The translations under genes were made by a program, and so were the position numbers. A DNA stretch of 64,000 nucleotides from Hymenobacter terricola (GTDB lineage: Bacteria; Bacteroidota; Bacteroidia; Cytophagales; Hymenobacteraceae). Each line of letters begins with the position of its first letter. Positions within the stretch are counted from its first letter, which is position 1. The notes beneath the pieces are model-generated. The model did no database searches. It was not told the DNA's origin and saw only the letters and a list, made by a program, of their open reading frames with translations. Below, in pieces: positions 33,300-41,362 of the stretch. The stretch lies in NCBI RefSeq assembly GCF_017921975.2, contig NZ_JAGEMO020000016.1, forward strand, positions 62,001-126,000, read 5' to 3'.

Positions 33300-33872
33300 A
33301 TGAGAAAGGTCAGAATCATGGAGCACATCTCCCTGGACGGCGTCATCCAGCACGACGACGACGGCGGCTTCGCGCACGGCAACTGGACGACGCCCTACCG
33401 CACGCCGGCGGGGCTGGCGGCCCTGGTCGAGGTATACGGCAGCTCCTTCGATTTGCTGCTGGGCCGCCGCACCTACGACGCCTGGGCCGGCTTCTGGCCC
33501 ACGGCCGGGGATGGCCCGATGGCGAACGGGCTGAACGCGGCCACGAAATACGTGGCCACCCACCGGCCGGCCGGCCTCGACTGGGGCCCGGCGGCGGACC
33601 TGGGCCCGGACATCGTGGCGGGGATTCGCAACGTGAAGGCCACCGACGGCCCGGACCTGCTCGTCTGCGGCAGTTCCACGCTCACGTCCCTGCTGCTCGA
33701 CCAGGGCCTGGTCGACGAGGTGGTGCTGCTGGTGTACCCGGTGTTGCTGGGCCGGGGCAAACGCTTGTTTTCGGACCGCGACCCGCGCGAGCTTGCGTTC
33801 GTCAGCTCGCAGGCCACGGCCACGGGCATCCTCCTCAACACGTACCGGCACGTAGGCCCGCTGCAATCATAG
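33300..33872 (+). CDS. RibD C-terminal/dihydrofolate-reductase-like protein
   Basis: The protein has 190 residues from ATG 33300. It matches the RibD_C fold with VRIMEHISLDGVIQ at the start, LLLGRRTYDAW (nucleotide-binding), LLVCGSSTLTSLLLDQGLVDE and YPVLLGRGKRLF. Proteins of this size and type are common in Bacteroidota and actinomycetes as stand-alone NAD(P)-dependent reductases of unknown substrate; they are not folate genes. It is on the same strand as the TonB receptor, 150 bases downstream, with no obvious terminator between. Confidence 0.85.
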   Translation: MRKVRIMEHISLDGVIQHDDDGGFAHGNWTTPYRTPAGLAALVEVYGSSFDLLLGRRTYDAWAGFWPTAGDGPMANGLNAATKYVATHRPAGLDWGPAADLGPDIVAGIRNVKATDGPDLLVCGSSTLTSLLLDQGLVDEVVLLVYPVLLGRGKRLFSDRDPRELAFVSSQATATGILLNTYRHVGPLQS

Positions 33873-34088
33873 GGCGGTTGTCGGGGAGGGTGAAGCAGCC
33901 AGCAATACATTAAAAACTGCTGTTACTTAATAGGGAGTAGCACTCGAACGAAGGCGCTGTGTAATAGCAGTTAGTAAGGATTCTGGCCCCACCCCGTTTA
34001 TTCTTGCCAAGGTCCGGACTTCTCCCCACGCGTTACGCCTTTTCGCCTGCCGCGGTACTGCCGCGCCACTTGGCGCAGGGTATGCGGC

Positions 34089-34451
34089 TTATGGCTGGCC
34101 GCCACCGCCGCCGGCACCATAGATTTGGCCGGTGGCGTAGCTGGCGTCGTTGGCGGCCAGCTGCGCGTAGATGGACGCCAGTTCGGCGGGCTGCCCGGGG
34201 CGGCCCAGGGGAGTTTTGGCACCGAATTCTTTCAGGTTTTCCTGCGTCGAGCCGCCACTGACTTGCAGGGGCGTCCAGATGGGGCCGGGCGCCACGCCAT
34301 TCACCCGGATGCCTTTGGGCGCAAGCTGCTTGGCCAGCGACTTCACGTAGTTCATGGTCGCGGCCTTCGTCTGGGCGTAGTCGTAGAGGTTCGCGGACGG
34401 GTCGTAGGCCTGCTCCGAAGTGGTGCCGATGATGGCCGAGCCGGGCGGCAT
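34089..34451 (-). pseudogene. C-terminal fragment of a short-chain dehydrogenase (SDR), missing its Rossmann N-terminus
   Basis: The frame from 34451 reads GSAIIGTTSEQAYDPSANL, then the SDR active-site YAQTK (Y-x3-K), then KGIRVNGVAPGPIWTP and the usual C-terminal GQIYGAGGGGGQP. The N-terminal glycine motif and the catalytic Ser region are partly missing, because upstream DNA belongs to a different gene in a different frame (porin fragment 34452-34857). It looks like a deletion fusion of two genes. It is very unlikely to make an active dehydrogenase. Confidence 0.75.
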
Positions 34452-34857
34452 GTGGGGGGCGGTGGGCGGGCTGGCGCGTGAGGGCGTAGCGGGCCAGGGC
34501 CGAAACGGAGGTGATGCGCTCCGTGGTGGTGGTGGTGAATTGGTTGTAGAAGCCGTTGCCGGCGGCATCGTAGTAGAAGCCGTCGTAGGCGTAAAGGTCG
34601 GTGCGGCCGCTGTAGGCCACCCCCAGCTCCAGGGCCAGGCGCGGGCGCAGCTGGTAGCCGGCGGTGAGCTGCACCGGCACCCGGAAGCCGGTATCGCCCT
34701 GCCGCCAGCTGCCCAGGCCCTGGAAAAAGCTGCTGTAGGCACCGAGGCTCACGTAGAACTGGGGGGGAGCCACCGGGGCGGCATCGGGGGTTTGGGCGAA
34801 GCTCCGGAAGGGAGACGAGAGGAGCAGCAGGCCGAAGGCTGAGCGGGAATAAGGCAT
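34452..34857 (-). pseudogene. N-terminal fragment of an outer-membrane beta-barrel protein
   Basis: ATG 34857 opens a signal peptide (residues 1-21, FRSFAQ) and beta-barrel strands: YVSLGAYSSFFQGLGSW, QLTAGYQLRPRLALELGVAYSG and SVSALARYALTRQ. The match to barrel sequence stops near 34480, where the translation turns into unrelated His/Arg-rich sequence that is the SDR gene out of frame. The barrel half and the SDR half therefore belong to different frames, and the fused open frame to 34033 makes no sense as a protein. Confidence 0.7.
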
Positions 34858-34973
34858 GGAAGTGAGAAGGGAAAAATGGAGAGAACTGCCCGGATGATGC
34901 CCCCGCGCCGCCAACCGTTGCCCCGGTCGGTAACCAGAAAAAGCGGCCCGCGCGCCATCGGTCGCCGCATCCA

Positions 34974-35044
34974 ACGCTTCATCCGCCTCAATCGACGCTT
35001 CGGTAACGGGGATTTTTCCCCGGCCCGGTGCCCTGCCACCTTTG
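34974..35044 (+). promoter_or_regulatory. Operator and promoter of the TPR gene (site B)
   Basis: ACGCTTCATCCG (34974-34985), ten bases, CGCTTCGGTAAC (34996-35007), 29 bases, then CACCTTTG (35037-35044). This copies site A (30815-30885) with the same spacing, while the intervening bases differ, which points to conserved binding sites rather than a duplicated segment. The TPR ATG is 41 bases downstream. Confidence 0.6.
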
Positions 35045-35085
35045 ACTCATCGAAACCGGAAAACACCTCATCACTCCCAACTCCC

Positions 35086-35787
35086 ATGAAAGCCCCCATC
35101 CTCCTCCTCGCCCTGGCCGCCGCCTCGTTTGGTGCCGCCGCCCAGTCCAACCCCACGGCCACGGTCACGGCGGCCCCCGCGCCCGCCCCGGCCTTCACCA
35201 CGATGATGGTGGCCACCATCGCCGAGCAAAACGCCGCCACCCGCCCCGCCGACGTGCAGGCCAACCTCGCCAAGCTGGAGCGGGCCGCCGCCGCCGCGCC
35301 CACCGCCTGGGAGCCCCGCTACTACCAGGCCCGCGGCTACCTCAAACTGGGCTTCGCCGGCAAGGACGACGAGCAGAAAGACAAGCTCTTCGACCAGGCC
35401 CAAACTGCCCTCGACCAGGCCAAAAAGCTGCCCGGCGCCGACCAGGCCGAACTGCTCATCCTGCAAGCCTACATCTTTCAGGGCCGCATCATGGTAGCGC
35501 CCATGACGCGCGGCATGGTGTACTCCGGCCGCGTGGCCGAGGCCCTGGGCCAGGCCAAAGCCCTGGCCCCGAACAACCCGCGCCTCTACCTGCTGCTCGG
35601 CAACAACGCCTTCCACACGCCCGAGATGTTCGGCGGCGGGGCCGACAAAGCCCAGCCCCTCTACCTCAAAGCCAAGGAGCTGTTCGCCACCTTCCAGCCC
35701 GCCACGCCCCTGAGCCCGACCTGGGGCGAGAAAATGAACGACGCCATGCTGGCCCAAACCATGGCCGGCGTAGCCGCCAGCAAGTAG
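35086..35787 (+). CDS. Exported TPR-like protein
   Basis: The protein has 233 residues with a signal peptide (about 1-19, ASFGAAA-Q). The middle resembles repeats of helical pairs: WEPRYYQARGYLKLGF, DQAQTALDQAKKLPGADQAE and GRVAEALGQAKALAPNNPRLYLLLGNNAFH (in parts). It has no catalytic motif, so it probably scaffolds or binds a partner in the periplasm. It shares its operator with the TonB receptor at 30912 and lies just before the LytS kinase at 35850 on the same strand, with a hairpin between. Confidence 0.75.
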   Translation: MKAPILLLALAAASFGAAAQSNPTATVTAAPAPAPAFTTMMVATIAEQNAATRPADVQANLAKLERAAAAAPTAWEPRYYQARGYLKLGFAGKDDEQKDKLFDQAQTALDQAKKLPGADQAELLILQAYIFQGRIMVAPMTRGMVYSGRVAEALGQAKALAPNNPRLYLLLGNNAFHTPEMFGGGADKAQPLYLKAKELFATFQPATPLSPTWGEKMNDAMLAQTMAGVAASK

Positions 35788-35800
35788 CCCCGGTGAATCG

Positions 35801-35825
35801 TAGCGCGGACTTGTCGTCCGCGCTA
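35801..35825. repeat. Perfect 10-bp hairpin between the TPR and kinase genes
   Basis: TAGCGCGGAC (35801-35810), loop TTGTC, GTCCGCGCTA (35816-35825). There is no T-run, so it is more like a REP-type element or an mRNA stabiliser than an intrinsic terminator. Confidence 0.6.
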
Positions 35826-35849
35826 CTGCGCCACTTCCCCTTTACTTTG

Positions 35850-36992
35850 ATGCAAACTCACCTGCCTTCGCCCGTGGCCTTGCCCCGTTCTTCTTTTCCA
35901 TCGCCGGCTGCTGCTGAAGTGGGCCTGGCCCAGCCCTGGGTCACCACCACCCAGCCGTCGCAGCTGCGCAGCATCTGGGAGCGGCGCTGGTGGATACTGC
36001 TGGGCACGGCCGGCTTCGCGTTCTCCAACGAGCACCAGCCCTGGCTCCACCCGGTGAACTACCTCATCAGCTTTGCCATTTCGCTGGGCTATTTCGTGGG
36101 GCTGTGGCTGGCCAACGGCTACACCTCCGACTGGCTGAACCGCTACCAGGGCTGGAACGAGCGGCCCGTGCGCCGGCTGCTGCTCACGGTGGGCGCCTCG
36201 CTGCTCGCCTCGCTGAGCGTGATTGTGGTGCTGGGTGAGGCCATCACGCTGCTGCTCTGGCATAAGTCGCCAACTTTTATTTTCCAGCACAACGTGGCCG
36301 GGCAAATGGTGACCCCGCTGGTGATGACGGTAATTATCTCGCTGTTTATGCATTCCCGCTCGTTTCTGCTGGGCTGGCGCGAGGCCACGGTGCGGGTCGA
36401 GCGCCTCGAAAAGGAAACGGCCATTGCCCGCCTCGATTCGCTGCGCCGGCAGGTAGACCCGCACTTCCTCTTCAATTCGCTGAACGCGCTGACGAGTTTG
36501 GTGGAAGAAAACGACCCCGCCCGGGCTGTGCGCTTCATCCGCCAGCTCTCGCAGGTCTACCGCTACGTGCTCGACAGCGAAAGCCAGGAGCTGGTGCCGC
36601 TGGCCGATGAAGTGCGCTTCGCCGAAAGCTATTTATACCTCCAGAAAACCCGCCTCGGCGACGCCCTGGCCGTGGACATGGACCTGCCGCCCGCCGCGCT
36701 GGCCCCGTACTTCGTGCCGCCCCTGGCCCTGCAGCTGCTCCTCGAAAACGTCATCAAGCACAACACTGCTTTCCAAACCAGCCCGCTGCACCTGCGCGTG
36801 ACCCTGGACCCGGCCGCCCACGCCCTGACGGTGCGCAACGCCATGCGCCCCCGCCGCCTCGCGCCGGGCGAGTCCTCCGGCCTGGGCCTGAAAAACCTGG
36901 CTGCCCGCTACGCCTTCATGACCGACCGGCCGCTGGCAATAGGGGAGGAGGCCGGCGAATTCGTGGTGACGCTGCCGCTGCTGGTGCTGTAA
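35850..36992 (+). CDS. LytS/YehU-type sensor histidine kinase
   Basis: The protein has 380 residues. ATG 35850 follows a TACTTTG box by one base. Four membrane helices (about 40-185) have no separate extracellular domain. A linker coiled coil leads to the His_kinase motif QVDPHFLFNSLNAL with the phospho-accepting His, then the N-box LLLENVIKHN and the G-box SSGLGLKNLAARY. LytS-type kinases phosphorylate LytTR regulators; the regulator gene at 37152 follows on the same strand, separated by a long hairpin repeat. Confidence 0.93.
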   Translation: MQTHLPSPVALPRSSFPSPAAAEVGLAQPWVTTTQPSQLRSIWERRWWILLGTAGFAFSNEHQPWLHPVNYLISFAISLGYFVGLWLANGYTSDWLNRYQGWNERPVRRLLLTVGASLLASLSVIVVLGEAITLLLWHKSPTFIFQHNVAGQMVTPLVMTVIISLFMHSRSFLLGWREATVRVERLEKETAIARLDSLRRQVDPHFLFNSLNALTSLVEENDPARAVRFIRQLSQVYRYVLDSESQELVPLADEVRFAESYLYLQKTRLGDALAVDMDLPPAALAPYFVPPLALQLLLENVIKHNTAFQTSPLHLRVTLDPAAHALTVRNAMRPRRLAPGESSGLGLKNLAARYAFMTDRPLAIGEEAGEFVVTLPLLVL

Positions 36993-37004
36993 TGGTGTAC
37001 AGGA

Positions 37005-37114
37005 AACGTCATGCTGAGCGTAGCCGAAGCATCTCGCTTGTGGTAGTAACTCAATCGTTGAAGTAGCGAATACTATTGCACGCGAGATGCTTCGGCTACG
37101 CTCAGCATGACGTT
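37005..37114. repeat. Long hairpin repeat, family 1 (copy 2)
   Basis: AACGTCATGCTGAGCG at 37005 is inverted at its right end (37099-37114). Arms of about 36 bases enclose an AT-rich loop. It lies between the LytS kinase gene and its LytTR partner gene. Confidence 0.8.
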
Positions 37115-37151
37115 CATTTGCTCTTCATACCACTCCCGCTTGCTGAAAAAT

Positions 37152-37940
37152 ATGCCCCTCCGCGCCCTCATCGTCGAAGACGAACCCCTCGCCGCCCGCC
37201 GCCTCGCCGATATGCTGGCCCGCCAGCCCGACCCCGTGCAGGTCCTCGGCACGGCCGAGGCCGTGAGCCAGGCCGTGCAGCTGCTCGAAGCCGGCCCCGC
37301 GCCTGACGTGCTGTTCCTCGACATTCACCTCGCCGACGGCCTCAGTTTCGAAATCTTCGAGCAAACGGAAGTGCGCTGCCCGGTCATTTTTACCACCGCC
37401 TACGACCAGTACGCCCTGCAAGCCTTCAAGGTCAACAGCGTCGATTACCTGCTCAAGCCCATTGATGAGGAGGAACTGACCGCCGCCCTGCGCAAGCTGC
37501 GCGCCCGCCTGCCCGCCACTGCGTCCGCGCCCGCCTTCGACCCCGCCCTGCTGGCCCAGCTGGTGCAGCAGATGCAGCAGGCGCCGCCCGCCGCCAGCTA
37601 CAAAACCCAGTTTGTGGTGCGCGTGGGCGAACACCTGAAAGTGGTGCCCCTCGACCAGATTGCCTACTTCTTCAGCCTCGAAAAAGCCACCTTCCTGCAA
37701 ACCGCCGAGGGCCGCAAATTCGTGGTCGACTACACCATGGACCAGCTCGAAACCCTGCTGGACCCGCGCCGCTTCTTCCGCCTCAACCGCGCCTACCTGG
37801 CCCAGCAGTCGGCCATCCAGGACATCATCCACTACACCAACTCCCGCCTCCAAACCGTGCTCAAACCCGTCGCCCCCGACGCTCAGGTACTCGTGAGCCG
37901 CGAAAAGGTGAACGTGTTCAAGAGCTGGCTGGATAGGTAA
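37152..37940 (+). CDS. LytTR-type response regulator
   Basis: The protein has 262 residues from ATG 37152. The receiver domain (about 1-125) has the acidic pair ED at 9-10, phospho-acceptor Asp57 (LFLDIH) and the conserved Lys in YLLKPIDE. The LytTR DNA-binding domain (about 160-262) includes FVVRVGEHLKVVPLDQIAYF, FLQTAEGRKFVVDYT and RFFRLNRAYL. Partner kinase is the LytS gene at 35850. LytTR proteins bind paired direct repeats about two turns apart, which fits sites A and B at 30815 and 34974. That link is inference. Confidence 0.92.
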   Translation: MPLRALIVEDEPLAARRLADMLARQPDPVQVLGTAEAVSQAVQLLEAGPAPDVLFLDIHLADGLSFEIFEQTEVRCPVIFTTAYDQYALQAFKVNSVDYLLKPIDEEELTAALRKLRARLPATASAPAFDPALLAQLVQQMQQAPPAASYKTQFVVRVGEHLKVVPLDQIAYFFSLEKATFLQTAEGRKFVVDYTMDQLETLLDPRRFFRLNRAYLAQQSAIQDIIHYTNSRLQTVLKPVAPDAQVLVSREKVNVFKSWLDR

Positions 37941-37998
37941 ACCGGAAATCGGGGCGGCACGGCGTAGGTTTGGGCATCTTTCCTTTTTAGGAGTCTGT

Positions 37999-39483
37999 AT
38001 GGTGAATGCTTGCTACCGTTTGCGCTGGCTTTTTTTGCTGGTAGCTGGCGTTGCCGGAACGCTCACGGTGGCTCTGGCTACTGCGCGGGCCCAGCCCGGC
38101 CCCCGGCCTGCGCCGCCCGCTGCCGCCTTGCTCACCGGGCGAATTTTGCATCCCACGGCGGCCACCGTGGTGCTCGAATACGGCACCGACTGGCTCAGCG
38201 GGGAAGGGACGCATCGCCTCGCGGCCCGGCTTACGCCCACCGGGGCGTTCCGCTTGCCGGTGCCGGCCGCCGCCCTGGGGGCCGTGTGGCTCTACCACGG
38301 GCAGGAATACACTCCACTGTACCTGGCCAAAGGCGATGCGCCGCGCCTCATTTTCGACGCCCGCTACCTCGATGAAACCATCCGCTACACTGGCGTGGGG
38401 GCCAGCACCAGCAACTACTTGGCGCAGCACTACCGGCGTTTTGAGGACGATGATGTCTACGAGGCCACACCCGTGGCCAAAGCCAGCGGCTTCACCGCCG
38501 GGCAAATGCGGGCTTACACCGATGCCTACCGCCACCGGCAAACGGCGTTTCTGGACAGCTTCGCCCGCCGCCATCCCCTGCCGCCCGCGTTTCGGGCGTA
38601 TGCCCGCCGCGCCATCGATTACGGCTGGGCCAATGATTTGCAGCTGTACCCCATGGCACAAATGCTCAACCAGCGGGCGCGCCGCGCCGCCGCGCCGGCC
38701 CCCTTGCCCGCCAGCTACTTCGATTTCCAGGCGCTGCTGCCGCTGGCCAACGACTCGGCCCTTGCCAACGAGCCATACCGGAGCTACCTGGCCAGCTACC
38801 TGCACCAACACAACTTGGCCGATAGCCTGTTGCGGCCCGGTGGCGCGCCTTTCGCGGCCATTGTGCGCCGGCTGGGCCCCGGCCGCTGCGCCGACTACGC
38901 CGTGGCCCAGCTGCTCTACGACAAGCTCGAAACCGACGGCCCTGGTTTTGTGGGCCCGCTGCTGCCGGCCTACCAGCGCTACGCCCACGACTCCGCCTTC
39001 GTGCGCACCGTGCGCAGGCGCTACCGCCGGCTGCTGCCCTTGCAACCCGGCCGCCTGGCCCCCGATTTTACCCTGCGCGACGAAGCCGACCAGCCGGTTT
39101 CGCTGCACGACTTCCGGGGCAAAGTCGTGTACCTCGATTTCTGGGCCAGCTGGTGCGGGCCCTGCGTGGCCGAAGTGCCCGCTACCGCCCGCCTGCGCCA
39201 GCAGTTTGCCGGGCGCGAGGTGGTTTTTCTGGCCGTGTCCATCGACCAGCAGCCCGCTGCCTGGCGCAAAGCCCTCGACCGCCTCAACCTGCGCGCCCCG
39301 AATGCCCGCCACCTCATTGACCCGCACACGTTTGACGCCGCTTCGCTGCGCGCCTACGAGGTGCGCGGCGTGCCCACGTACTGGCTCATCGGCCGCGATG
39401 GCCGCATCGTGCAAGGCAACGCTCCCCGGCCCAGCGACTCAGAAAAGGCCACGGCCGCCCTGGAAGGCGCACTAGCGCATTAG
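37999..39483 (+). CDS. TlpA-like thiol-disulfide oxidoreductase, copy 1
   Basis: The protein has 494 residues with a signal peptide (about 8-32). The first 340 residues are an unassigned, strand-then-helix region found in many Bacteroidota TlpA-like proteins (DUF4369-like start, then a helical domain). The C-terminal thioredoxin domain (about 350-494) has WASWCGPCVAEVP with the active CxxC, then RGVPTYWLIGRDGRIV. It reduces or oxidises periplasmic thiols. A paralogue with the same layout is at 43762. Confidence 0.88.
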   Translation: MVNACYRLRWLFLLVAGVAGTLTVALATARAQPGPRPAPPAAALLTGRILHPTAATVVLEYGTDWLSGEGTHRLAARLTPTGAFRLPVPAAALGAVWLYHGQEYTPLYLAKGDAPRLIFDARYLDETIRYTGVGASTSNYLAQHYRRFEDDDVYEATPVAKASGFTAGQMRAYTDAYRHRQTAFLDSFARRHPLPPAFRAYARRAIDYGWANDLQLYPMAQMLNQRARRAAAPAPLPASYFDFQALLPLANDSALANEPYRSYLASYLHQHNLADSLLRPGGAPFAAIVRRLGPGRCADYAVAQLLYDKLETDGPGFVGPLLPAYQRYAHDSAFVRTVRRRYRRLLPLQPGRLAPDFTLRDEADQPVSLHDFRGKVVYLDFWASWCGPCVAEVPATARLRQQFAGREVVFLAVSIDQQPAAWRKALDRLNLRAPNARHLIDPHTFDAASLRAYEVRGVPTYWLIGRDGRIVQGNAPRPSDSEKATAALEGALAH

Positions 39484-39488
39484 GTTCG

Positions 39489-40310
39489 TCAGCCTTCCAG
39501 CCAGGTTTTCACGGCGGGGGCTTTCTCGCGGCTCACCAGCACTTCTTCGGGGGCGGCGGGGTGCAATTCGACCAGCAGCTTGCCGTTGAAATGCGGGTGC
39601 AGGCGGCGCACGGCCGGTAATTGGGCAATGATTTGGCGGTTGAGGCGGAAGAACTGGGCGGGGTCGAGCAAGGCTTCGAGCTGCTCCAGGGTGTAGTCGA
39701 GCACGAACCGGCGGCCGTCGGTGGCCACCAGCGTCACGGTTTCGTTGCGGCTGAGAAACCAGGCCGCTTCCGCTACCGGCAGGGGCAGCAGCTGCTCGCC
39801 CTGCCGCACCAGAAACCGGGTTTTGTAGGGCCGGGGCAACGCATCGAGCAAACGCTCGATGCTTAATGAGGAATGCGAAACGAAGAAGGAAGAATTACCG
39901 GAGGTCGGCCTCAATCCTTCATTCCTCATTTTTAATCCCTCATTGAGCCAAGCTTCTCGCGTGGCGTGAAGCTTGGCCAGGGCGGCTTGCAGCTCGGCCA
40001 GCTTCACGGGCTTCAGCAAATAGGCCACGCTATTGGCCTGGAAGGCGCGGATGGCGTAGGCATCAAACGCCGTAGTGAAGATGACCGGGCTGGGCACCAC
40101 GGCCTGCTCCCAGATTTCGAGGCTCAGGCCATCGGCCAGCTGAATGTCGCTCAGGATGAGGTCGGGGGCGGGATTGTTGGCCAGCCAGGCCAGGGCGGCA
40201 CTCACGGTGTCGAGCACGGCCAGCACCCGGGTTTCGGGCGCAGCTTGCAGCAGCAGGCGTTGCAGGCGCTCGGTGGCGGGGTACTCGTCTTCGAGGAGGA
40301 GAACGGTCAT
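39489..40310 (-). CDS. LytTR-type response regulator with an inserted linker repeat
   Basis: The protein has 273 residues. The receiver (1-115) has the acidic pair ED at 7-8, Asp55 (LILSDIQ) and YLLKPVK. The LytTR domain begins near residue 160 (KTRFLVRQGEQLLPLPVAEAAWF in parts). Residues about 121-150 (LKMRNEGLRPTSGN to FFVSHSSLS) are encoded by a palindromic repeat and separate the two domains; the paralogue at 37152 has a shorter linker. The kinase at 40320 precedes it on the same strand, ten bases away. Confidence 0.9.
   Translation of the reverse strand: MTVLLLEDEYPATERLQRLLLQAAPETRVLAVLDTVSAALAWLANNPAPDLILSDIQLADGLSLEIWEQAVVPSPVIFTTAFDAYAIRAFQANSVAYLLKPVKLAELQAALAKLHATREAWLNEGLKMRNEGLRPTSGNSSFFVSHSSLSIERLLDALPRPYKTRFLVRQGEQLLPLPVAEAAWFLSRNETVTLVATDGRRFVLDYTLEQLEALLDPAQFFRLNRQIIAQLPAVRRLHPHFNGKLLVELHPAAPEEVLVSREKAPAVKTWLEG
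39863..39949. repeat. Palindromic repeat, family 2, inserted in frame in the response regulator
   Basis: AATGAGGAATG (39865-39875) is inverted at 39920-39930, followed by TAATCCCTCATTGAGCC. The 87 bases are divisible by three, so the frame is kept. The CATTCCTC and CATTGAGCC parts match the intergenic copy at 25549-25626. Confidence 0.75.
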
Positions 40311-40319
40311 GGAATTGAA

Positions 40320-41339
40320 TTATAGCAGCGGCAGCTTTACCACAAATTTGCCGGCCGGCTGCTGGATTTCCACGGGCCGGGCCGGGGCGAGCAGGTGGTA
40401 GCGCTGGCGCACGTTGGCCAGGCCCGTGCCGGTGCCGGGCGCGAGGCCGGCTGTGCGGGGCCGCAGCGTGTTTTCGACGAGCAGCATGTCGGGGTGGTCG
40501 GCCGTGGCGGCCAGGCGCAGGTGCAGCGGGTGCTCGCGCGAGGCCACGTTGTGCTTCAGGGCATTCTCCACCAGCAGCTGCACGCTGAGGGGCGCGACGT
40601 GCCGCGCCAGGAGGCCGGGCGCAATATCGATTTGCACCACCAGATTGTCCCGAAACCGGGCTTTGTGCAGCCCCAGGTAGGTTTCGATGAAGGCCAGCTC
40701 CTCGGCCAGCGGCACGGTGGGGCGGCCCTGGGCCAGCAGCACGTAGCGGTACACGTCGGCCAGCTGCTCCACAAACTGCTGCGCGGGCTCATTCTCGGGT
40801 TCGATGAGGGCCGACAACGTATTGAGCGAGTTGAACAGAAAGTGCGGGTCGAGCTGGCTTTGCAGGGCGTCGAGCTGAGCCTGGGTGCTGGCGCTGGCCA
40901 GCTGGTTGGCGCGGCGCACGTTTTGCTCCCATTGCTGAAAAAAGTAGATGGCTTCGTACAGCGTCTGGACCACCAGCGTGGGTAGCAAATCGAAGCGGGC
41001 CTGGCGCAGCAGCACGGCCGGCCGCAACGGGAACCACGCGGGCCGCCACCAGTGCAGCGGCAGGGTGAGCAGCACCGTGGCCACCGCCGTAAACACCACC
41101 GACAGCCCCGCCAGGGCCCACAGGCGTCGCGGGGTTTGGTCCACGCGGGGCAGGCGGCGCAGCAGCCACGCCCACAGCGCCCGGCTCCCAATCCAGAAGC
41201 CGGTGGTGAAATACAGGGAAACCCCCAGGCTGATGACGAACCGTGGGCCCGCATCAGCGCCCGCATACGGCCCGTTGAGCAGGGTAATAAGCAGGGCCAG
41301 CGTGGGGATGCCCCACAGGCGAAACCGGCGGTCGTTCAT
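40320..41339 (-). CDS. LytS/YehU-type sensor histidine kinase, second copy
   Basis: The protein has 339 residues from ATG 41339. Four helices (about 8-150) are followed by a coiled linker and SQLDPHFLFNSLNTL (phospho-accepting His), the N-box LLVENALKHN and the G-box GTGTGLANVRQRY. A CAAGGTA stretch at 41349-41355, read as TACCTTG on the minus strand, may be its -7 box. It is cotranscribed with the response regulator downstream. It is paralogous to the kinase at 35850. Confidence 0.92.
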   Translation of the reverse strand: MNDRRFRLWGIPTLALLITLLNGPYAGADAGPRFVISLGVSLYFTTGFWIGSRALWAWLLRRLPRVDQTPRRLWALAGLSVVFTAVATVLLTLPLHWWRPAWFPLRPAVLLRQARFDLLPTLVVQTLYEAIYFFQQWEQNVRRANQLASASTQAQLDALQSQLDPHFLFNSLNTLSALIEPENEPAQQFVEQLADVYRYVLLAQGRPTVPLAEELAFIETYLGLHKARFRDNLVVQIDIAPGLLARHVAPLSVQLLVENALKHNVASREHPLHLRLAATADHPDMLLVENTLRPRTAGLAPGTGTGLANVRQRYHLLAPARPVEIQQPAGKFVVKLPLL

Positions 41340-41362
41340 AGCAGCGGGCAAGGTACGGGGCT

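Noticed and set aside
34004..34261. Plus-strand ORF antisense to the SDR fragment
   Set aside because: Arg/His-rich antisense composition; no start signal except a TATTCTTG box whose downstream gene seems to be lost.
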